Position numbers and translations under genes: made by a program
Shown here: positions 49,217 to 60,477 of the stretch, piece after piece
How positions within the stretch are numbered: the first letter of the stretch is position 1
Layout: each line of letters begins with the position of its first letter
Source of the DNA: Kalaharituber pfeilii
Taxonomy: Eukaryota; Ascomycota; Pezizomycetes; Pezizales; Pezizaceae
NCBI GenBank assembly: GCA_015179045.1
Contig: WHUZ01000044.1
Span: forward strand, 1-64,000
DNA length: 64,000 bases
Direction: 5' to 3'
The notes under the pieces: model-generated
Databases searched by the model: none
Told to the model about the DNA's origin: nothing
Seen by the model: the letters and a program-made list of their open reading frames with translations, nothing else

Positions 49217-50942
49217 TTAAACAGTATATCGGAAGAACTAAAAGCGAGTCTATTAGCAGCTGCACCTATACCGAGACCGGGAAGAAACTTACGGTAGCAT
49301 AATCACCAGCCTCTCGCTCAGAGTCCTTCATTTCCTCAGTATAATCCTCGAGTGTCATTCCCTTCTCCCGCAGCAATGCATCACGCCTAGCATTTTCGCG
49401 CCTGAGATAGATTGTCATGAAGAGGCACAAGCACAGAGACATAGAAGTCGTGGCAAGGAGTGTGCCGTGGCCAGATGGATAACGAGGCTGCTCCCGGACT
49501 CGATATGTGAATGCTGCAATTGCACCGCCCAGATTTCCAAATCCAACGTGCATGGCAATACCGACACCTCTCTTGGTTGACCCTCCAATATTGTTTCCAT
49601 TCCACGCTACTCCCATGGGAACATTAGGGTAGATACCACTGGCTGCGAAGAATGTGCCAACGTACTGCACAGCAGGATTGCCGCTGCTGAGCAACATAAT
49701 GAATCCCACAATGGCAACGCCGCAGAATAAAATCATGTAGACACCGCGTTGTTTGGATCTATCTGCCAACCATCCTCCAGCAATGGTTGCGAGACAGGCA
49801 GCAACATAAGGTGGTACAGTCATCAACTGTGCAGTATTATTTGTGTGTCCCATAGCTTTAACAATGGTGGGAAGGAAGAGTGAAATGGAATAAAGAGGAG
49901 TGTAAATCCCGATAGTGATGAGCATGTGAATGTAGATCTTCCAGTCCTTAATGGCATGGAAAAAGTACTTAACATTGAACTCATCAGCCAAGGAAGTTCG
50001 GTCAGCCTTTAGACGACGTTGAACCTCCTTCTTTTCCTCGTCAGTAAGGAATTTGGCGGTCTCTGGATAGTCGTTGATGATCCAAAAGGCGGCAAATGCT
50101 GTTCATAGTATAAGCCTCGTGGCAATTCACAGCATGGTTATGTATTATAGCACCTACCAACAATAAGAGTAGCAATACCCTCGAGGATGAAAATCCAGGC
50201 CCAACCAGGCTTCCCTCCAACACCATCCATCTCGGAAATACCACGAGCCAAAAGACCACCGAAAGCACCAGCAAGGGTAGCAGCGGAGAAAAAAAGTGCC
50301 ATTCTAAGCCCACATTCGTGTCTTCGGTACCACATGGTAATGTAGAATGTGACACCCGGGAACAAACCACCCTCTGCAAAACCGAGAGCCATACGGGCAA
50401 CAAGTAAGCCTGGAAAGTTTGTTACAAGACCCATTAGAGTCATAACAAGGCCCCATGCAAGCATGATGATCGTTAACCATAGCGAAGGTCGTGTTCTCTT
50501 CATCATCATATTGCTAGGTACCTCCGCAGCCACATAAAATGGGAAAAAGACAGCCAATGCAACCTATGATCGGTTAGATATAACTAGGTACGTGGAGTCC
50601 ATTTGTTTTCACTAACATTGTAGTCTAATCCCGACATTCCAAGGTCCTTTTCCAGTCCAGCAAGACGTGCATTTCCGATGTTTGTACGATCTAGAAAGCT
50701 CAATCTATACTCAGAAGTTAGATAATTGCGGCCTTGATTAGTATCAATGCGAAGACGTACAGATACAATAGTGCCAGGAATGGAACGAGATTCCAATCAA
50801 GCTTCCGTAGCAACCTCTGTGTCCGTTTCTCATCAAATTCCTGCACCTCACCCTCCCCAACGGAAGAAGGTTTTTCAATCGAGTCCTGGAAATGCTTAAG
50901 GTTCAGCTCCGGGTCAGTGGAAGGTGTTGAAACCCCCGTCAT
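49217..50942 (-). CDS. Major facilitator superfamily transporter, Dal5 allantoate permease family
   Basis: Five exons: 50942-50761, 50704-50617, 50563-50158, 50098-49293 and 49237-49217. They sum to 1503 nt (500 residues). It has the fungal anion:cation symporter pattern: a hydrophilic N-terminus, then FLALLYLLSFLDRTNIGNAR at the first helix and GLDYN-VALAVFFPFY in the second. RMALGFAEGGLFPGVTFYI, WIFILEGIATLIVG and GGWLADRSKQRG follow. About twelve membrane segments are expected. Yeast Dal5 moves allantoate and ureidosuccinate; relatives move nicotinate, biotin, pantothenate or tartrate, so the substrate is open. The last exon is only 21 nt and gives FFRYTV, the usual end of the family, which confirms the terminal intron. 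A plasma-membrane location is likely. Confidence 0.9.
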
Positions 50943-51426
50943 CTTTGTTGTGCGAAATGGAGTATCTCTTAAACTCGGCAGGCAATTCGACAGTCCTGTA
51001 GGTTAGATTCCAATATATTTGTGCACGTGGAATGCTGAAAAGTGTTCTCGACGATCGGGAAGCACCGTACCCTTAGGACTGGAATGTGGAACTGAAAAAC
51101 CTGGGAACGAGAGGGCGAGGAGGCTGCTGATATAAAGGCGGCTGCAAGCGAGGGAATGCTGAGGGAGTGCTTCGTCGTTTAAGCAGGTCTCTTCATTAGC
51201 TCTTACAGCATATACTGGACCAGGATGAGTATGATAATGGAGGGAAGGGGGATTTGAAGGGTGTCGATGGTATTTGGTGGAAGCCACTCATGGCAGGGGA
51301 CGAGTGCCTGGGGGGAGTAAGCTATGGAGAGGGGAGGGGAGGCTTGTAGCACGCACGTTCGGACGTGCGGATGGCTTGCTGGATCCCAGGCGATGATTTC
51401 TCAGGATAAATTTGCCCCCCTCGTAT

Positions 51427-51461
51427 GTGTGTGTGTATGTGTGTGTGTGTGTGTGTGTGTT
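51427..51461. repeat. (GT)n microsatellite
   Basis: About seventeen GT units with one interruption, followed by G-rich sequence. Confidence 0.9.
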
Positions 51462-51510
51462 GGGGGGAGGGGGGGGGGGTTGCGAACGTTGAAAGGCTTG
51501 GTGATTGCTT

Positions 51511-51533
51511 GGGGGGGGGGGGGGGGGGGGGGG
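51511..51533. repeat. Poly-G tract (23 G)
   Basis: An uninterrupted run of 23 G about 570 bp upstream of the MFS transporter start. Confidence 0.9.
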
Positions 51534-54500
51534 CAGGCGTAAGCTGATATGAGGCAGGGGGCAGAGACGAATACCTGCTGCAGTGTGCGAGGAGAGAGAA
51601 AAGAATGGGCGAGTGCAATGATCAAAAACAGTTGAACCTTATAAAGGACCCCGGCACACGCAGCATTACTAGCAGCACACTGCGCAATCAGCGAGAGGGA
51701 AGGGGCCCTAGGAACCTCGAGTTTGCATCGTCACAGGCGACAGCAGCGCATTCGCGATCGCCGCCCTAATCTCGGGCTGCCAGAGGGGCGGGCAGGCAGA
51801 GAGGTTGCAGGAAGACGAGCATAGCGGCTGCCCACCACTTCATTCAGGCACACCGGATTTTGCGCCGAGAGCAAGACATTCCGCCCCAATCTCGTTGGTG
51901 CAGCGGCCATGTATCAGACGGATCGAGCCCACGGGCGCGGGCTGCCTAGCCTAGGCACATCACATCACGCCCAGGCTGCGAGATCACCGCGGGTGCCAGC
52001 CGCAGTCTCGCGCCGTACAGAGCTCTGCTGCGTGCAGATATCAGCAACGGCGGACAGCGGAAGCTGGGCAACTAGCGCTAGCGCTATCATAGGCTTGAAT
52101 TGCGGCTTTCGCCTCTGCTGCTGGCTAAAGGGCTATGATATGATAAAGCATCCTCATCCGACGGTCAGCGCTTGCAGATAAGCTATGATATGGTAGTCGG
52201 CTTCAAAGCAACGCAGAGAAGCGGCAGCCCCGTGGGGAAGGAGTTAAACGATGAGCGCCTGAGACGGAGTCTAACCAGAGGGCCCTAACTTGGATCCGCG
52301 CGGAAATAAGCTGTGAAGCTCGAACGAATCGCTCTGGGGTGCCGCATATTCTCGTGCCTACCCTACCTAGCATAAAGTACAGTAAGCAATAAGCAATCCT
52401 TCACCTTCGGCTCGGCGTCAGCTGGGCACCCAGGCCGGCCGCCCACATGAACGTGGTTTCGTGCCAGCCAAGCATCTGCTGCGCGATGCGCCCATCTGGT
52501 CTCACTGTGTGTCCCCGACCAATTCTGTTGAGGCGATTGCATTCATTGCATTCGCACTCTAGGCTCGCGGTTGGCTGTGCGCGTTTCGGACCCGTATCCA
52601 AAAATACATCTAAGTAAGTGCTTCCAAGATACCGCACCGCAGAAGCAACGCGGGTGGCAGACGGAGGAGGAGGAGGAAGGCGACGTTGAGACGAGGCAAG
52701 CTCTCGCTCGACTGTGCTGCACACGGCGCGTTTTGTCGAGAAACGTTGGAGGTGCAGGGATGCCACAGTTGCTATCGCCAGGACGTCAGGGGAATCTCTA
52801 AACCCCCTGTCTCTGGCAATCTGGTCACGTTGCACAATCCTAAAGTACCAACCCGCACTAGGAACTATACCCGCCAACGGAAAAGCGCGGGCTGACGGCT
52901 GGAGTCTAGCGGCATCATCATTATGATATGCTCAATTCCCTTTCCCTCCCGCCACTCCACTCATGCAAGCTGCTTTTCTCTCATTTGCCCACTTGCCATT
53001 TTCCGAGGGGCCCGCTCATGCACGACCCTGGCGCAACTCGCCGCTTTTATCCGCGAAGCTACAATATCTGTATCTCCAGCTGCATTCTAATTATATCCCT
53101 GCAACCTAAAATATTTTTACCAGACCAGAACGAACCTCTCACTGCTTGCCCCCAGGGTGATTAAGGTTAATTTGTTCTCTACATGCTTCATGGACACAAA
53201 TTAAATATTGCAGGGCCTAGTCAGTACCTAGTAATATGTTACTCAAAATCCAATTTCCATGGCCGGCATTGCTTAGCAGAAGGTTTACAGTCTTTTGTCC
53301 TGCGTCGCTTACTGCGCCGCACCTCGCAAAATCGTGAATATTTAAATAGTCCTTTTCCTTAAGTCTCGCAATTTGCGGTCAACCCGAGATTTTTTTCTAT
53401 AAAAGGCCTATGTTGTTTCTCTTTTCGGGAGCCGACTCGGCCTTTATGCAGCGTTGAAACAAAGTCGATCCGCAAGCAATGTTTTGTTGCCACTGCTACC
53501 TGTCGCTGGGGCTTACAACGGCCATTCTCGAACGGAAATTTCTATTCATCTTACTGGCCGCACATTGTAATACTACACGAGCAGTAGTGCATGCATGACG
53601 CTGCTGCGACTGTCTCGGCCGTTGGCATTGCAGGAAACCGTTCCTTATGAAAATCTTTTGGATCTAACTGCAGTGCGCCCAGCTGGTAACATGATACGAT
53701 GATACCAATTCAGCAATAAGCCCAGTCATCTGCTCCTGTACGTACCAAGTCTAAAACCGGCCATCAGTGGCACCAACACCGCCAAAGACGGTGAAAGAAA
53801 GCATAGAAGGCCTAGTCGTCACAGAATCGGTAAAACCTAAAAAGTCTGAACTGATGATTGGGTCTATACTATGATGCAGTTCAGCTTAATACTAGTAATC
53901 AAGTGGCCACAGGCAGCTGATTTCAGGAGATACCAGCCACTGAACGTTCATTTTACTGTGCTTCGATCCAAACAGTTGAAGTATGTTTCTTTCATTGAAT
54001 ACGTACATGTGTAAGCTATATTCTCTGAGCGCTCGATATATATCGTAACTTGCTCTCGGATCTATAGACTAGTTGCATCATCGGCTACCAAGTCATCGTT
54101 GAAACATGCTAATTGCACATCGTACTGCCAGGAGGCTCATAAAAGCACGTGTCCTTTGGTCTCGAACCGTGATCCACCGGGATCAACTCCAGAGTGGGGC
54201 TTATATATTCCTAGTCCATTGAATTACGCCCCACAACAAAGATATCATAAACTGTACAGGCACCATAAGTGTGTTAGCGTCACCCATCAAGGCAATAGGC
54301 ATTTTAGCCTGCGATGGAAGCTGCAACTATACTCTAATAGTGCGAGAATTCCAAGATAGGCTAGAGTCGTCAAGAACGTACAGTTAGATATATATAAGCA
54401 TTAATGTGCATGTGAGTTGGTGATCAAGGGCCCATGATCACCCACACTAAATATCTAGCGAAACTGTAGCTTTAGGAGTTAAGGACATAGCTGCTACGAA

Positions 54501-57383
54501 TCAATACCTACTGAGCAGCATTTCGCAATAGGAGCTTTGCCATTCATCATTGGAAGATCAAGGGTAAGGCACAACATTCTATCTGTCAGTAAAGGCCAAG
54601 TTCAACGGTTCTCGCCTTGGTATGCATGCCTACGCAACCTGAATTGAGAAATAATATTAGGAAATTTGATAGGAGATTGCGCCATGCAGCTGCGTCCCCC
54701 CCCCCCTTCACTACTGAAAAATTAAGACTTAAGTGGGACATGTAATGTAAGATATGACATACTTCATGCAGGTTTATGAAGACTCGATTATAGCTCGTAA
54801 ATAACATTGGGAATGTCGTTCTCGTTCCCAGGGATATCGATATGTGGCATGTGGCGGTACTCTAGCCTTTTGCATTCACGATTGGTGCACTTGCTGACGA
54901 ATGGTATTATCATCAGCATTTGATAGTCTGGTTAGCACAGTATTTTGACCCGAGTGAAGCGCCGACATGTGCTTGGCTGGCGTTGTACCAAACAGTATTA
55001 CGATCGACAGCGTGGCCCAACCAGACGGGATGTGGGTCAGTCACTATTATAATAGGCGGCGTCGTGTTCCCCAAACCTATTGCGCTATAGGGAAGTTACT
55101 TTCCTGTGAAATGCACACGTTGGATATTGAGAAACGGCCTCTAGTTTGAGCAGTGCAGAAAATATTAACGAATTGGAAGATGAATAATTTTACTGGCTCG
55201 AGTAAACTTTAGTTACCTTGCTTAGTTTCTTACCCATATGTGCAACTATAAAGGATCAAATACAGCTAAAGGGCGTTGTCAAGACACAATGTTCTTATTG
55301 ATATATGATGTAACCACTGATGGCATTAAAATACTGGTTCCTTCGAGGCTGATACTGGTTTTCCATTTGAGATATCGTTGGATGCTTATATCAAAGCCTA
55401 CCTTGTACATCCCGCGTCGGGTTGCTGTGACACTTCGCAATAAGATAAACCCTTGAGTTTCGACATGGCATTCCAGTTTTAGAGGAAGGGTTTGCCACGT
55501 AAGAGATAAGAAAATTGATACATGTTGCCGATGTAAGCTTGAGGAACATGTGCAGGCATTTCGAGGAGCAGCTTCCAGTGAGACCCCTGAGGTCAAGTAA
55601 GACTCGTGACAGCCAGAGATCGGGTTAGGTATGCTGTACTCGTTCCGAGGAATAACGGTCTTGCAAGAAAGTCTGAGCTAATTACAAGTGGAGTTTAAAA
55701 GAACGTCTTAAGTCAATGTTGGGGACACACAATTGATACTTGATCCCGAAGAGGCCTGCTTGAAGTCTGATTTATAGTGCATGAACCCCGAGAGGTTATG
55801 TTATCACTGCTGTACGGCTGGCCGGGCTTGTGTGTGTCACGGGCCCGGCCATAGCCATTGTATCCAGTCACTCTTAAGTGAGACATACCGAGTATGGTGA
55901 GGCACTCGCGCCCAGCACTAGGGACTGACCTCTGCCTTGCATGTTTCGGAGGTTTTATGGCAGTTGGGCGTCTGCCCTCGATCCCCGCCACGTGAGGAGG
56001 TTTCCTGTGCTTTTTGAAGCAGATGCGGCTAGCGATTTAGGCGGTGAATGAACTGTTAAACTTCTGCTTGGGTGTTCTGCGCCGTCTGGCCTGGCTGAAG
56101 TGTCTGCACAGTTTTGCAGCATCTTCAAACTCACGAGTACCTATTCGTCCGGGCTGCATATAGAGGAGAGCTATAAAGTTCATGAGCGCCTTCCTGTCAG
56201 TCTCGAACCTTCACGGCTGTGACCGCTGTTGCTGCCATTGCGCTCGCGCACAGGCTATCATAGAGAGTACATCTAAGAAGTAGTGGCACCTCCTACTACT
56301 TAACTCAGTGAAGCAACCGCTCAGCACAACCTCAGTTACCTCATCGCTGGTTGAGTGTAAATGACAAGTCATGATGGAACTCCTTGGCCGCCAGCCCTTC
56401 TTGGTGGCATCAGCGGAGTGCTCAACGGTCTTTTCCTTCTTTGAATAATTGCCGCTCTAACGACATTGAGGTCAAGGGTTCAAATCGTTGTCCCGAGGAC
56501 ATATTTCAAGCGTCCTAATTATCCTACACTTGGTGCTCTGAGACATTGTTTAGACATGATGACTTACCGATGCACCCCCTAGTTCCCACATGTTTCGATT
56601 TTTGTTCGTATTCCGTGCCCAGCATTCCCCTGTACTGTATTTGCAAGCTGAAGACTGAGTTTGCTATCATAGGCTGTTGAGAGCTATGTAGCTATTTAAA
56701 TAAATCCCTAGAATCATTCACTCGCCTTCTGCGTCCTCTAACTCCAAATTACCTTAAAAATTTACCTTTGAAAATAGCTTATCGGCCGAATTCCGTCCTG
56801 ATTGGCTGAGCAACATTGGGAGGTACATATCGGCGTGACACGGAGTCTAGACTGAAAATGAACCCGCTGCTTATTCCTTCTATAGATAGGCAGGCAGCAA
56901 GACAATACCTTATGAGAAGTGCCCCTTTCTACTTCTTTGTCAAGTAAAAGAAAGAAATGCCGCCTTTGTCATACAAGGTCGATGACTAGGACAAGATTAC
57001 TGTTGTTGACGGTACTACTAGTGTGCCATGTGGCGTGTAACATGTTTAAATCTAGGCTCGGTTACTTCGCCATCCTAACTACTGCTGTGTACCTTCACTG
57101 CTAGATATCCTTTTGCTTCCAATTTCATTTGGTGCACCCATATCTTGTGGCGTTGTGACAGATTTTATCCCCATGGTTAGCTTCTTTCGGGTTGTGTAAG
57201 TCAAAACTGACCGGAGTGGTATACTAGTGCGTTCTGTTTTGTTGATAAAAGTCAGATTTGGGTGAATTTACCTATTGCATCTCCCATAAGCAAATGTGGC
57301 ATTTTATTCCGGTTGCAAATTTAACTAATCCTCATGTGCATGTGTACTTAGTCTCATACTAAGCCCCTGGGACACTCTCCGAT

Positions 57384-57494
57384 GTGTACTCGGGTCTGGG
57401 ATAATTGCAGGTTGCACGTATTCTATCTCCATCTTCACTGACTGTCGCACGGACTGTGCAACCTGCAATAATTTATCCCAGACCCGAGTATGCA
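57384..57494. repeat. Inverted repeat / hairpin with 36-bp arms
   Basis: The left arm at 57384-57417 (ACTCGGGTCTGGGATAATTG in its core) is matched in reverse complement by 57456-57494. There is a short insertion in the right arm and a 38-nt loop. It could be a folded miniature inverted-repeat element or a transcribed hairpin. No gene lies nearby. Confidence 0.85.
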
Positions 57495-58639
57495 CCCTGT
57501 CACCCTGTCTCGGCTGAGTAGTTGAATTTCCATGTCAATTGAGTGAACAAATTTGCTTATTTTATGTACCTACACAGCTCTGGAATTAAAGCTGATAGTA
57601 CAATTACAGGCCGTCCTCTACCGAGTTACAGCTACTTTTACCACTTGAGTGAGCCATCCGTGAGCAAGCTTGAGCTTTAAGGCCAGGGCACGCAAAAATA
57701 TATTCCAATTTAGGATAAAGAGGTTGGTATTGATGTTACGGGATATTGGGCATAATTGCTGTGCTGACACGGAAAACAGACATGGAGCTGCATGAGATAT
57801 GAATTCATGTCCTGATAGACAGCTCTGCAGCCGGTGAGTTGATTAGTTTTTCTCTTCATCAACTCACGTAGATAAGCAAGCGACCTATATCAGGTAAGTG
57901 CTCTTTTTCTGAACTATAAATCTATTACTGTTGCTGCATTTCCAAGAATACGCGAATGTTACACTAGGCCTTACGCTAAACACATCATTCTATCCTTTTT
58001 GCGGGCAGGCATTTGAATTGTCTATATATGAATCCTTCGTTGCGGAATTCGCAGGCATTCTTGCATTACCAAGATTTGGTATAGTTGCTAGCCTGTAACG
58101 CTTTGGCTTTCTGGTACCAAATACCCTTTCCACTTAAATCATTTACTATCGAGTTCACTGATCTGTGGACTGACAAATTTCAAAATCGGTATAGGTGACT
58201 CATCACATGATGCTCGGTATTATTCGATACTTGCGGGCGTTCACATGGCTATGGCATATCACTATACAGTCATGGTCCCAGAGCAATGGTATTGCTAAAC
58301 ACCCCTTGATCAGCGGGAGTCAGGTTTAGCTGATTATTATAATGCGGTAATGTCAGCTCGGGAACCAGACCAGTATATCCGAGACCAGCGAGGTTAAGTC
58401 GGCACAAGGTATCTTGCTGCCAACGAATTCGAACTAATGTGTTGCAGGCATTCATTAAGGGGTCTTGATCGGACTCAGGGAGGCGCCTGATTGTTTTGAC
58501 TGTACCTTACCTATTGTCCTGATGTATAATCTTATTCTTACACCCCCCCACTTACGGATGCCTCATGCTATGTGTTATGCTTTGAATTATATTCTATGCA
58601 TAAATTAGTTTTAAGAGATTGAAATCACTTCATCGTTTT

Positions 58640-58675
58640 GGTACAACGTTACAATATGGTACAACGTTACAATAT
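58640..58675. repeat. 18-bp perfect tandem duplication
   Basis: GGTACAACGTTACAATAT occurs twice head to tail. The unit itself contains the palindrome AACGTT. Confidence 0.92.
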
Positions 58676-58868
58676 GTACTGCTGTTAATGATTGTCATCA
58701 ATTGGCATGAACTCAGATTAAGCATAACTTCATTAACGTTTAGGTAACCATTACTTTAGCAACATATATGCCCCATAGAATAAAACCCGGGAATCTGGAT
58801 TACTATTTGCCTAGGGATTTGAAGATTCGATCGAGTTTTATTGAAATGCACTACCATCACTGATGGGG

Positions 58869-60477
58869 TAATGATGTGCCCTCTTGGCACTCCTCCTCAT
58901 GCATTCTCTAACCGTATAACTCATTCCAGGCATATGACATACATAAAAACTATATACTACAAGGCATTCAACACCGCTAAATCAGAATCTCTCTTCAGAA
59001 TCACAGAAAGATCAAAAAATCAAGATCTATAACTAAGTCTGTCATTCTCTATCAAAAAAAGAGACCCCTTGCACATGACCTACCAAAATTCACTCAAAAT
59101 CAAGACATTATTGAAAGCTATTAATACTTATTTACCTTGTATGAGTCTATTAAGTTATAGTTAGCGATTGTCATAGAGTTCATCTGGAATATAGTTGAAC
59201 CTTCAAATATATAGATAAAATTCACATTCTCAGGCCAATCTCTGTACTTCAATATCATCATCAGTGTCCTCAGAGTTTTCAGGTGATCCAGAGATGCTAG
59301 GACTGTGCATGATGGTAGTTTAAGGACTGGGGATGATGACTGTAGCCTCACTTGAGGTCTTCGGTGGAGAAATTGAGCTCTGCAGCTTGGAATTTGCTAG
59401 TAATGCCTTTGGTACTCCGCGGCTGGTGGAGCAAATGTGCGCACATATACGATGCATGCAATATGCTATTGCTATCACATTGCTATGAACTCCGTAGAGG
59501 AGTACACAGCTAGTCAAATGTCTTCTTACAGACCTGGTGTGGTTCTCTACGCTCACAATCCCCATTATAATGAGGTTGCAGAGGTGCAAGCAGCGCTTGA
59601 GGCAGTGGAAAATAAAAGGCAACAAAAAGTGGGCAAAAAGGCAACAAGAGAAGAAGTTGAGAGCAGCAGTGGAGAGGATCCTGAGAGCAGAAAAATGGGC
59701 CAAGAAAGCAGAGGAGTAGCAGAATGCTGCAGAGGAGAAGAAAAAGGCGGTTAGGCATGAAAGAGCATGAAAAGAGGGCAAAAATAGAAGCACGAAGAGA
59801 AGAAACATGGACTAGCTAAGCGGACTGCAAAGAGGGGTCATGGAGTAGTTCGCGCACAGTGCCGGGGCCATTATGTTCATGTCGGGGTGGGTCTGAATAG
59901 CCAAGGGGGGGGTGGAAGCAGGCATATTATTTACCAAATTCTGAGCTACAGAGCTCATCATCTCTACCGGAGACCTCAAATTAGGCTACAATCATCATCT
60001 TCAGTCCTTCAATTATCATCAAATAAAGCTCTAACATTTCTAGATCTTCTGAGACTCTGAGGATACTGATAATAATATCGAAGTCCAGAGATTCACCTGA
60101 GAATGTAAGCTTTGTCTATATCCTTGAAAGTATAGTGCATTCTAGATGAACTCTGCATGCAATTGCTGACTATAACCTAAAAGATTGATGCAGGGCGAAT
60201 ATGTGTTGATAGCTTTCCATAATAATATCTTGATTTTGAGTGATATTGGGTAGGTCATATGTACTAAAGGGGGCTATTTTTGATAGGTGAATGACAGATT
60301 TAGTCATAGATCTTGATTTATTGAATATTTTTTTTTCGTGATTCTGATAAAAGATTCTGATTTAGCGATGTTGAATTAGCCTTGTAGTATATAATTTCAA
60401 TATATATCATATGCCCGCAATAAGTATGATAATACGAGGGAGAGTATGAGGAGGAGTGCCAAGAGGGCGCATCATTA
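58869..60477. mobile_element. Degenerate DNA transposon with ~530-bp inverted repeats (pogo/Tc1-like)
   Basis: The arm 58869-59396 is the reverse complement of 59935-60477 over nearly its whole length, with many substitutions and small indels. The outermost bases are TA then ATGATGTGCCCTCTTGGCAC on the left, and the mirrored GTGCCAAGAGGGCGCATCAT then TA on the right. This matches a TA target site as used by Tc1/mariner and pogo elements. The 538-bp middle contains a decayed coding remnant (see the separate entry). Both arms also carry matching protein-like text (RRPQVRLQSSS on the left copy, RRPQIRLQSSS on the right), so each arm includes the 3' end of the same former ORF. The structure may be two elements in head-to-head arrangement or one rearranged copy. 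The family is inferred from termini and tail composition, not from a visible catalytic domain. Confidence 0.7.
59500..60000 (+). pseudogene. Transposase C-terminal remnant (coiled-coil tail)
   Basis: Plus-strand text beginning GVVLYAHNPHYNEVAEVQAA, then a Lys/Glu/Ala/Arg coiled coil (QEKKLRAAVERILRAEKWAK), with frame changes around 59650 and several stops. It resembles the charged tail of fungal pogo-like DDE transposases, downstream of the catalytic domain, which is absent here. The remnant points towards the right-hand inverted arm, consistent with that arm being the 3' end of the same element. It cannot encode an active enzyme. Confidence 0.5.

Larger units (their letters stand above)
50943..58868. 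other. Gene-poor 7.9 kb region
   Basis: No intact gene recognised. It includes the MFS promoter, a (GT)n array and G23 tract at 51427-51533, a GC-rich patch at about 51650-52550 (again open in several frames with low-complexity products), and then AT-richer unique sequence from about 53000. A hairpin lies at 57384-57494 and an 18-bp tandem duplication at 58640-58675. Longest frames are about 60-158 codons without protein signatures. Confidence 0.6.

Noticed and set aside
52401..52877. 158-codon minus-strand frame in the GC-rich patch near 52.5 kb
   Set aside because: Overlapping open frames on the other strand, low-complexity content, no recognised motif and no clear promoter or intron context.
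56380..56520. Possible tRNA around a GGTTCAAATC box
   Set aside because: The B-box-like word is present, but I could not pair a T stem, an acceptor stem or find a matching A box at the right distance.
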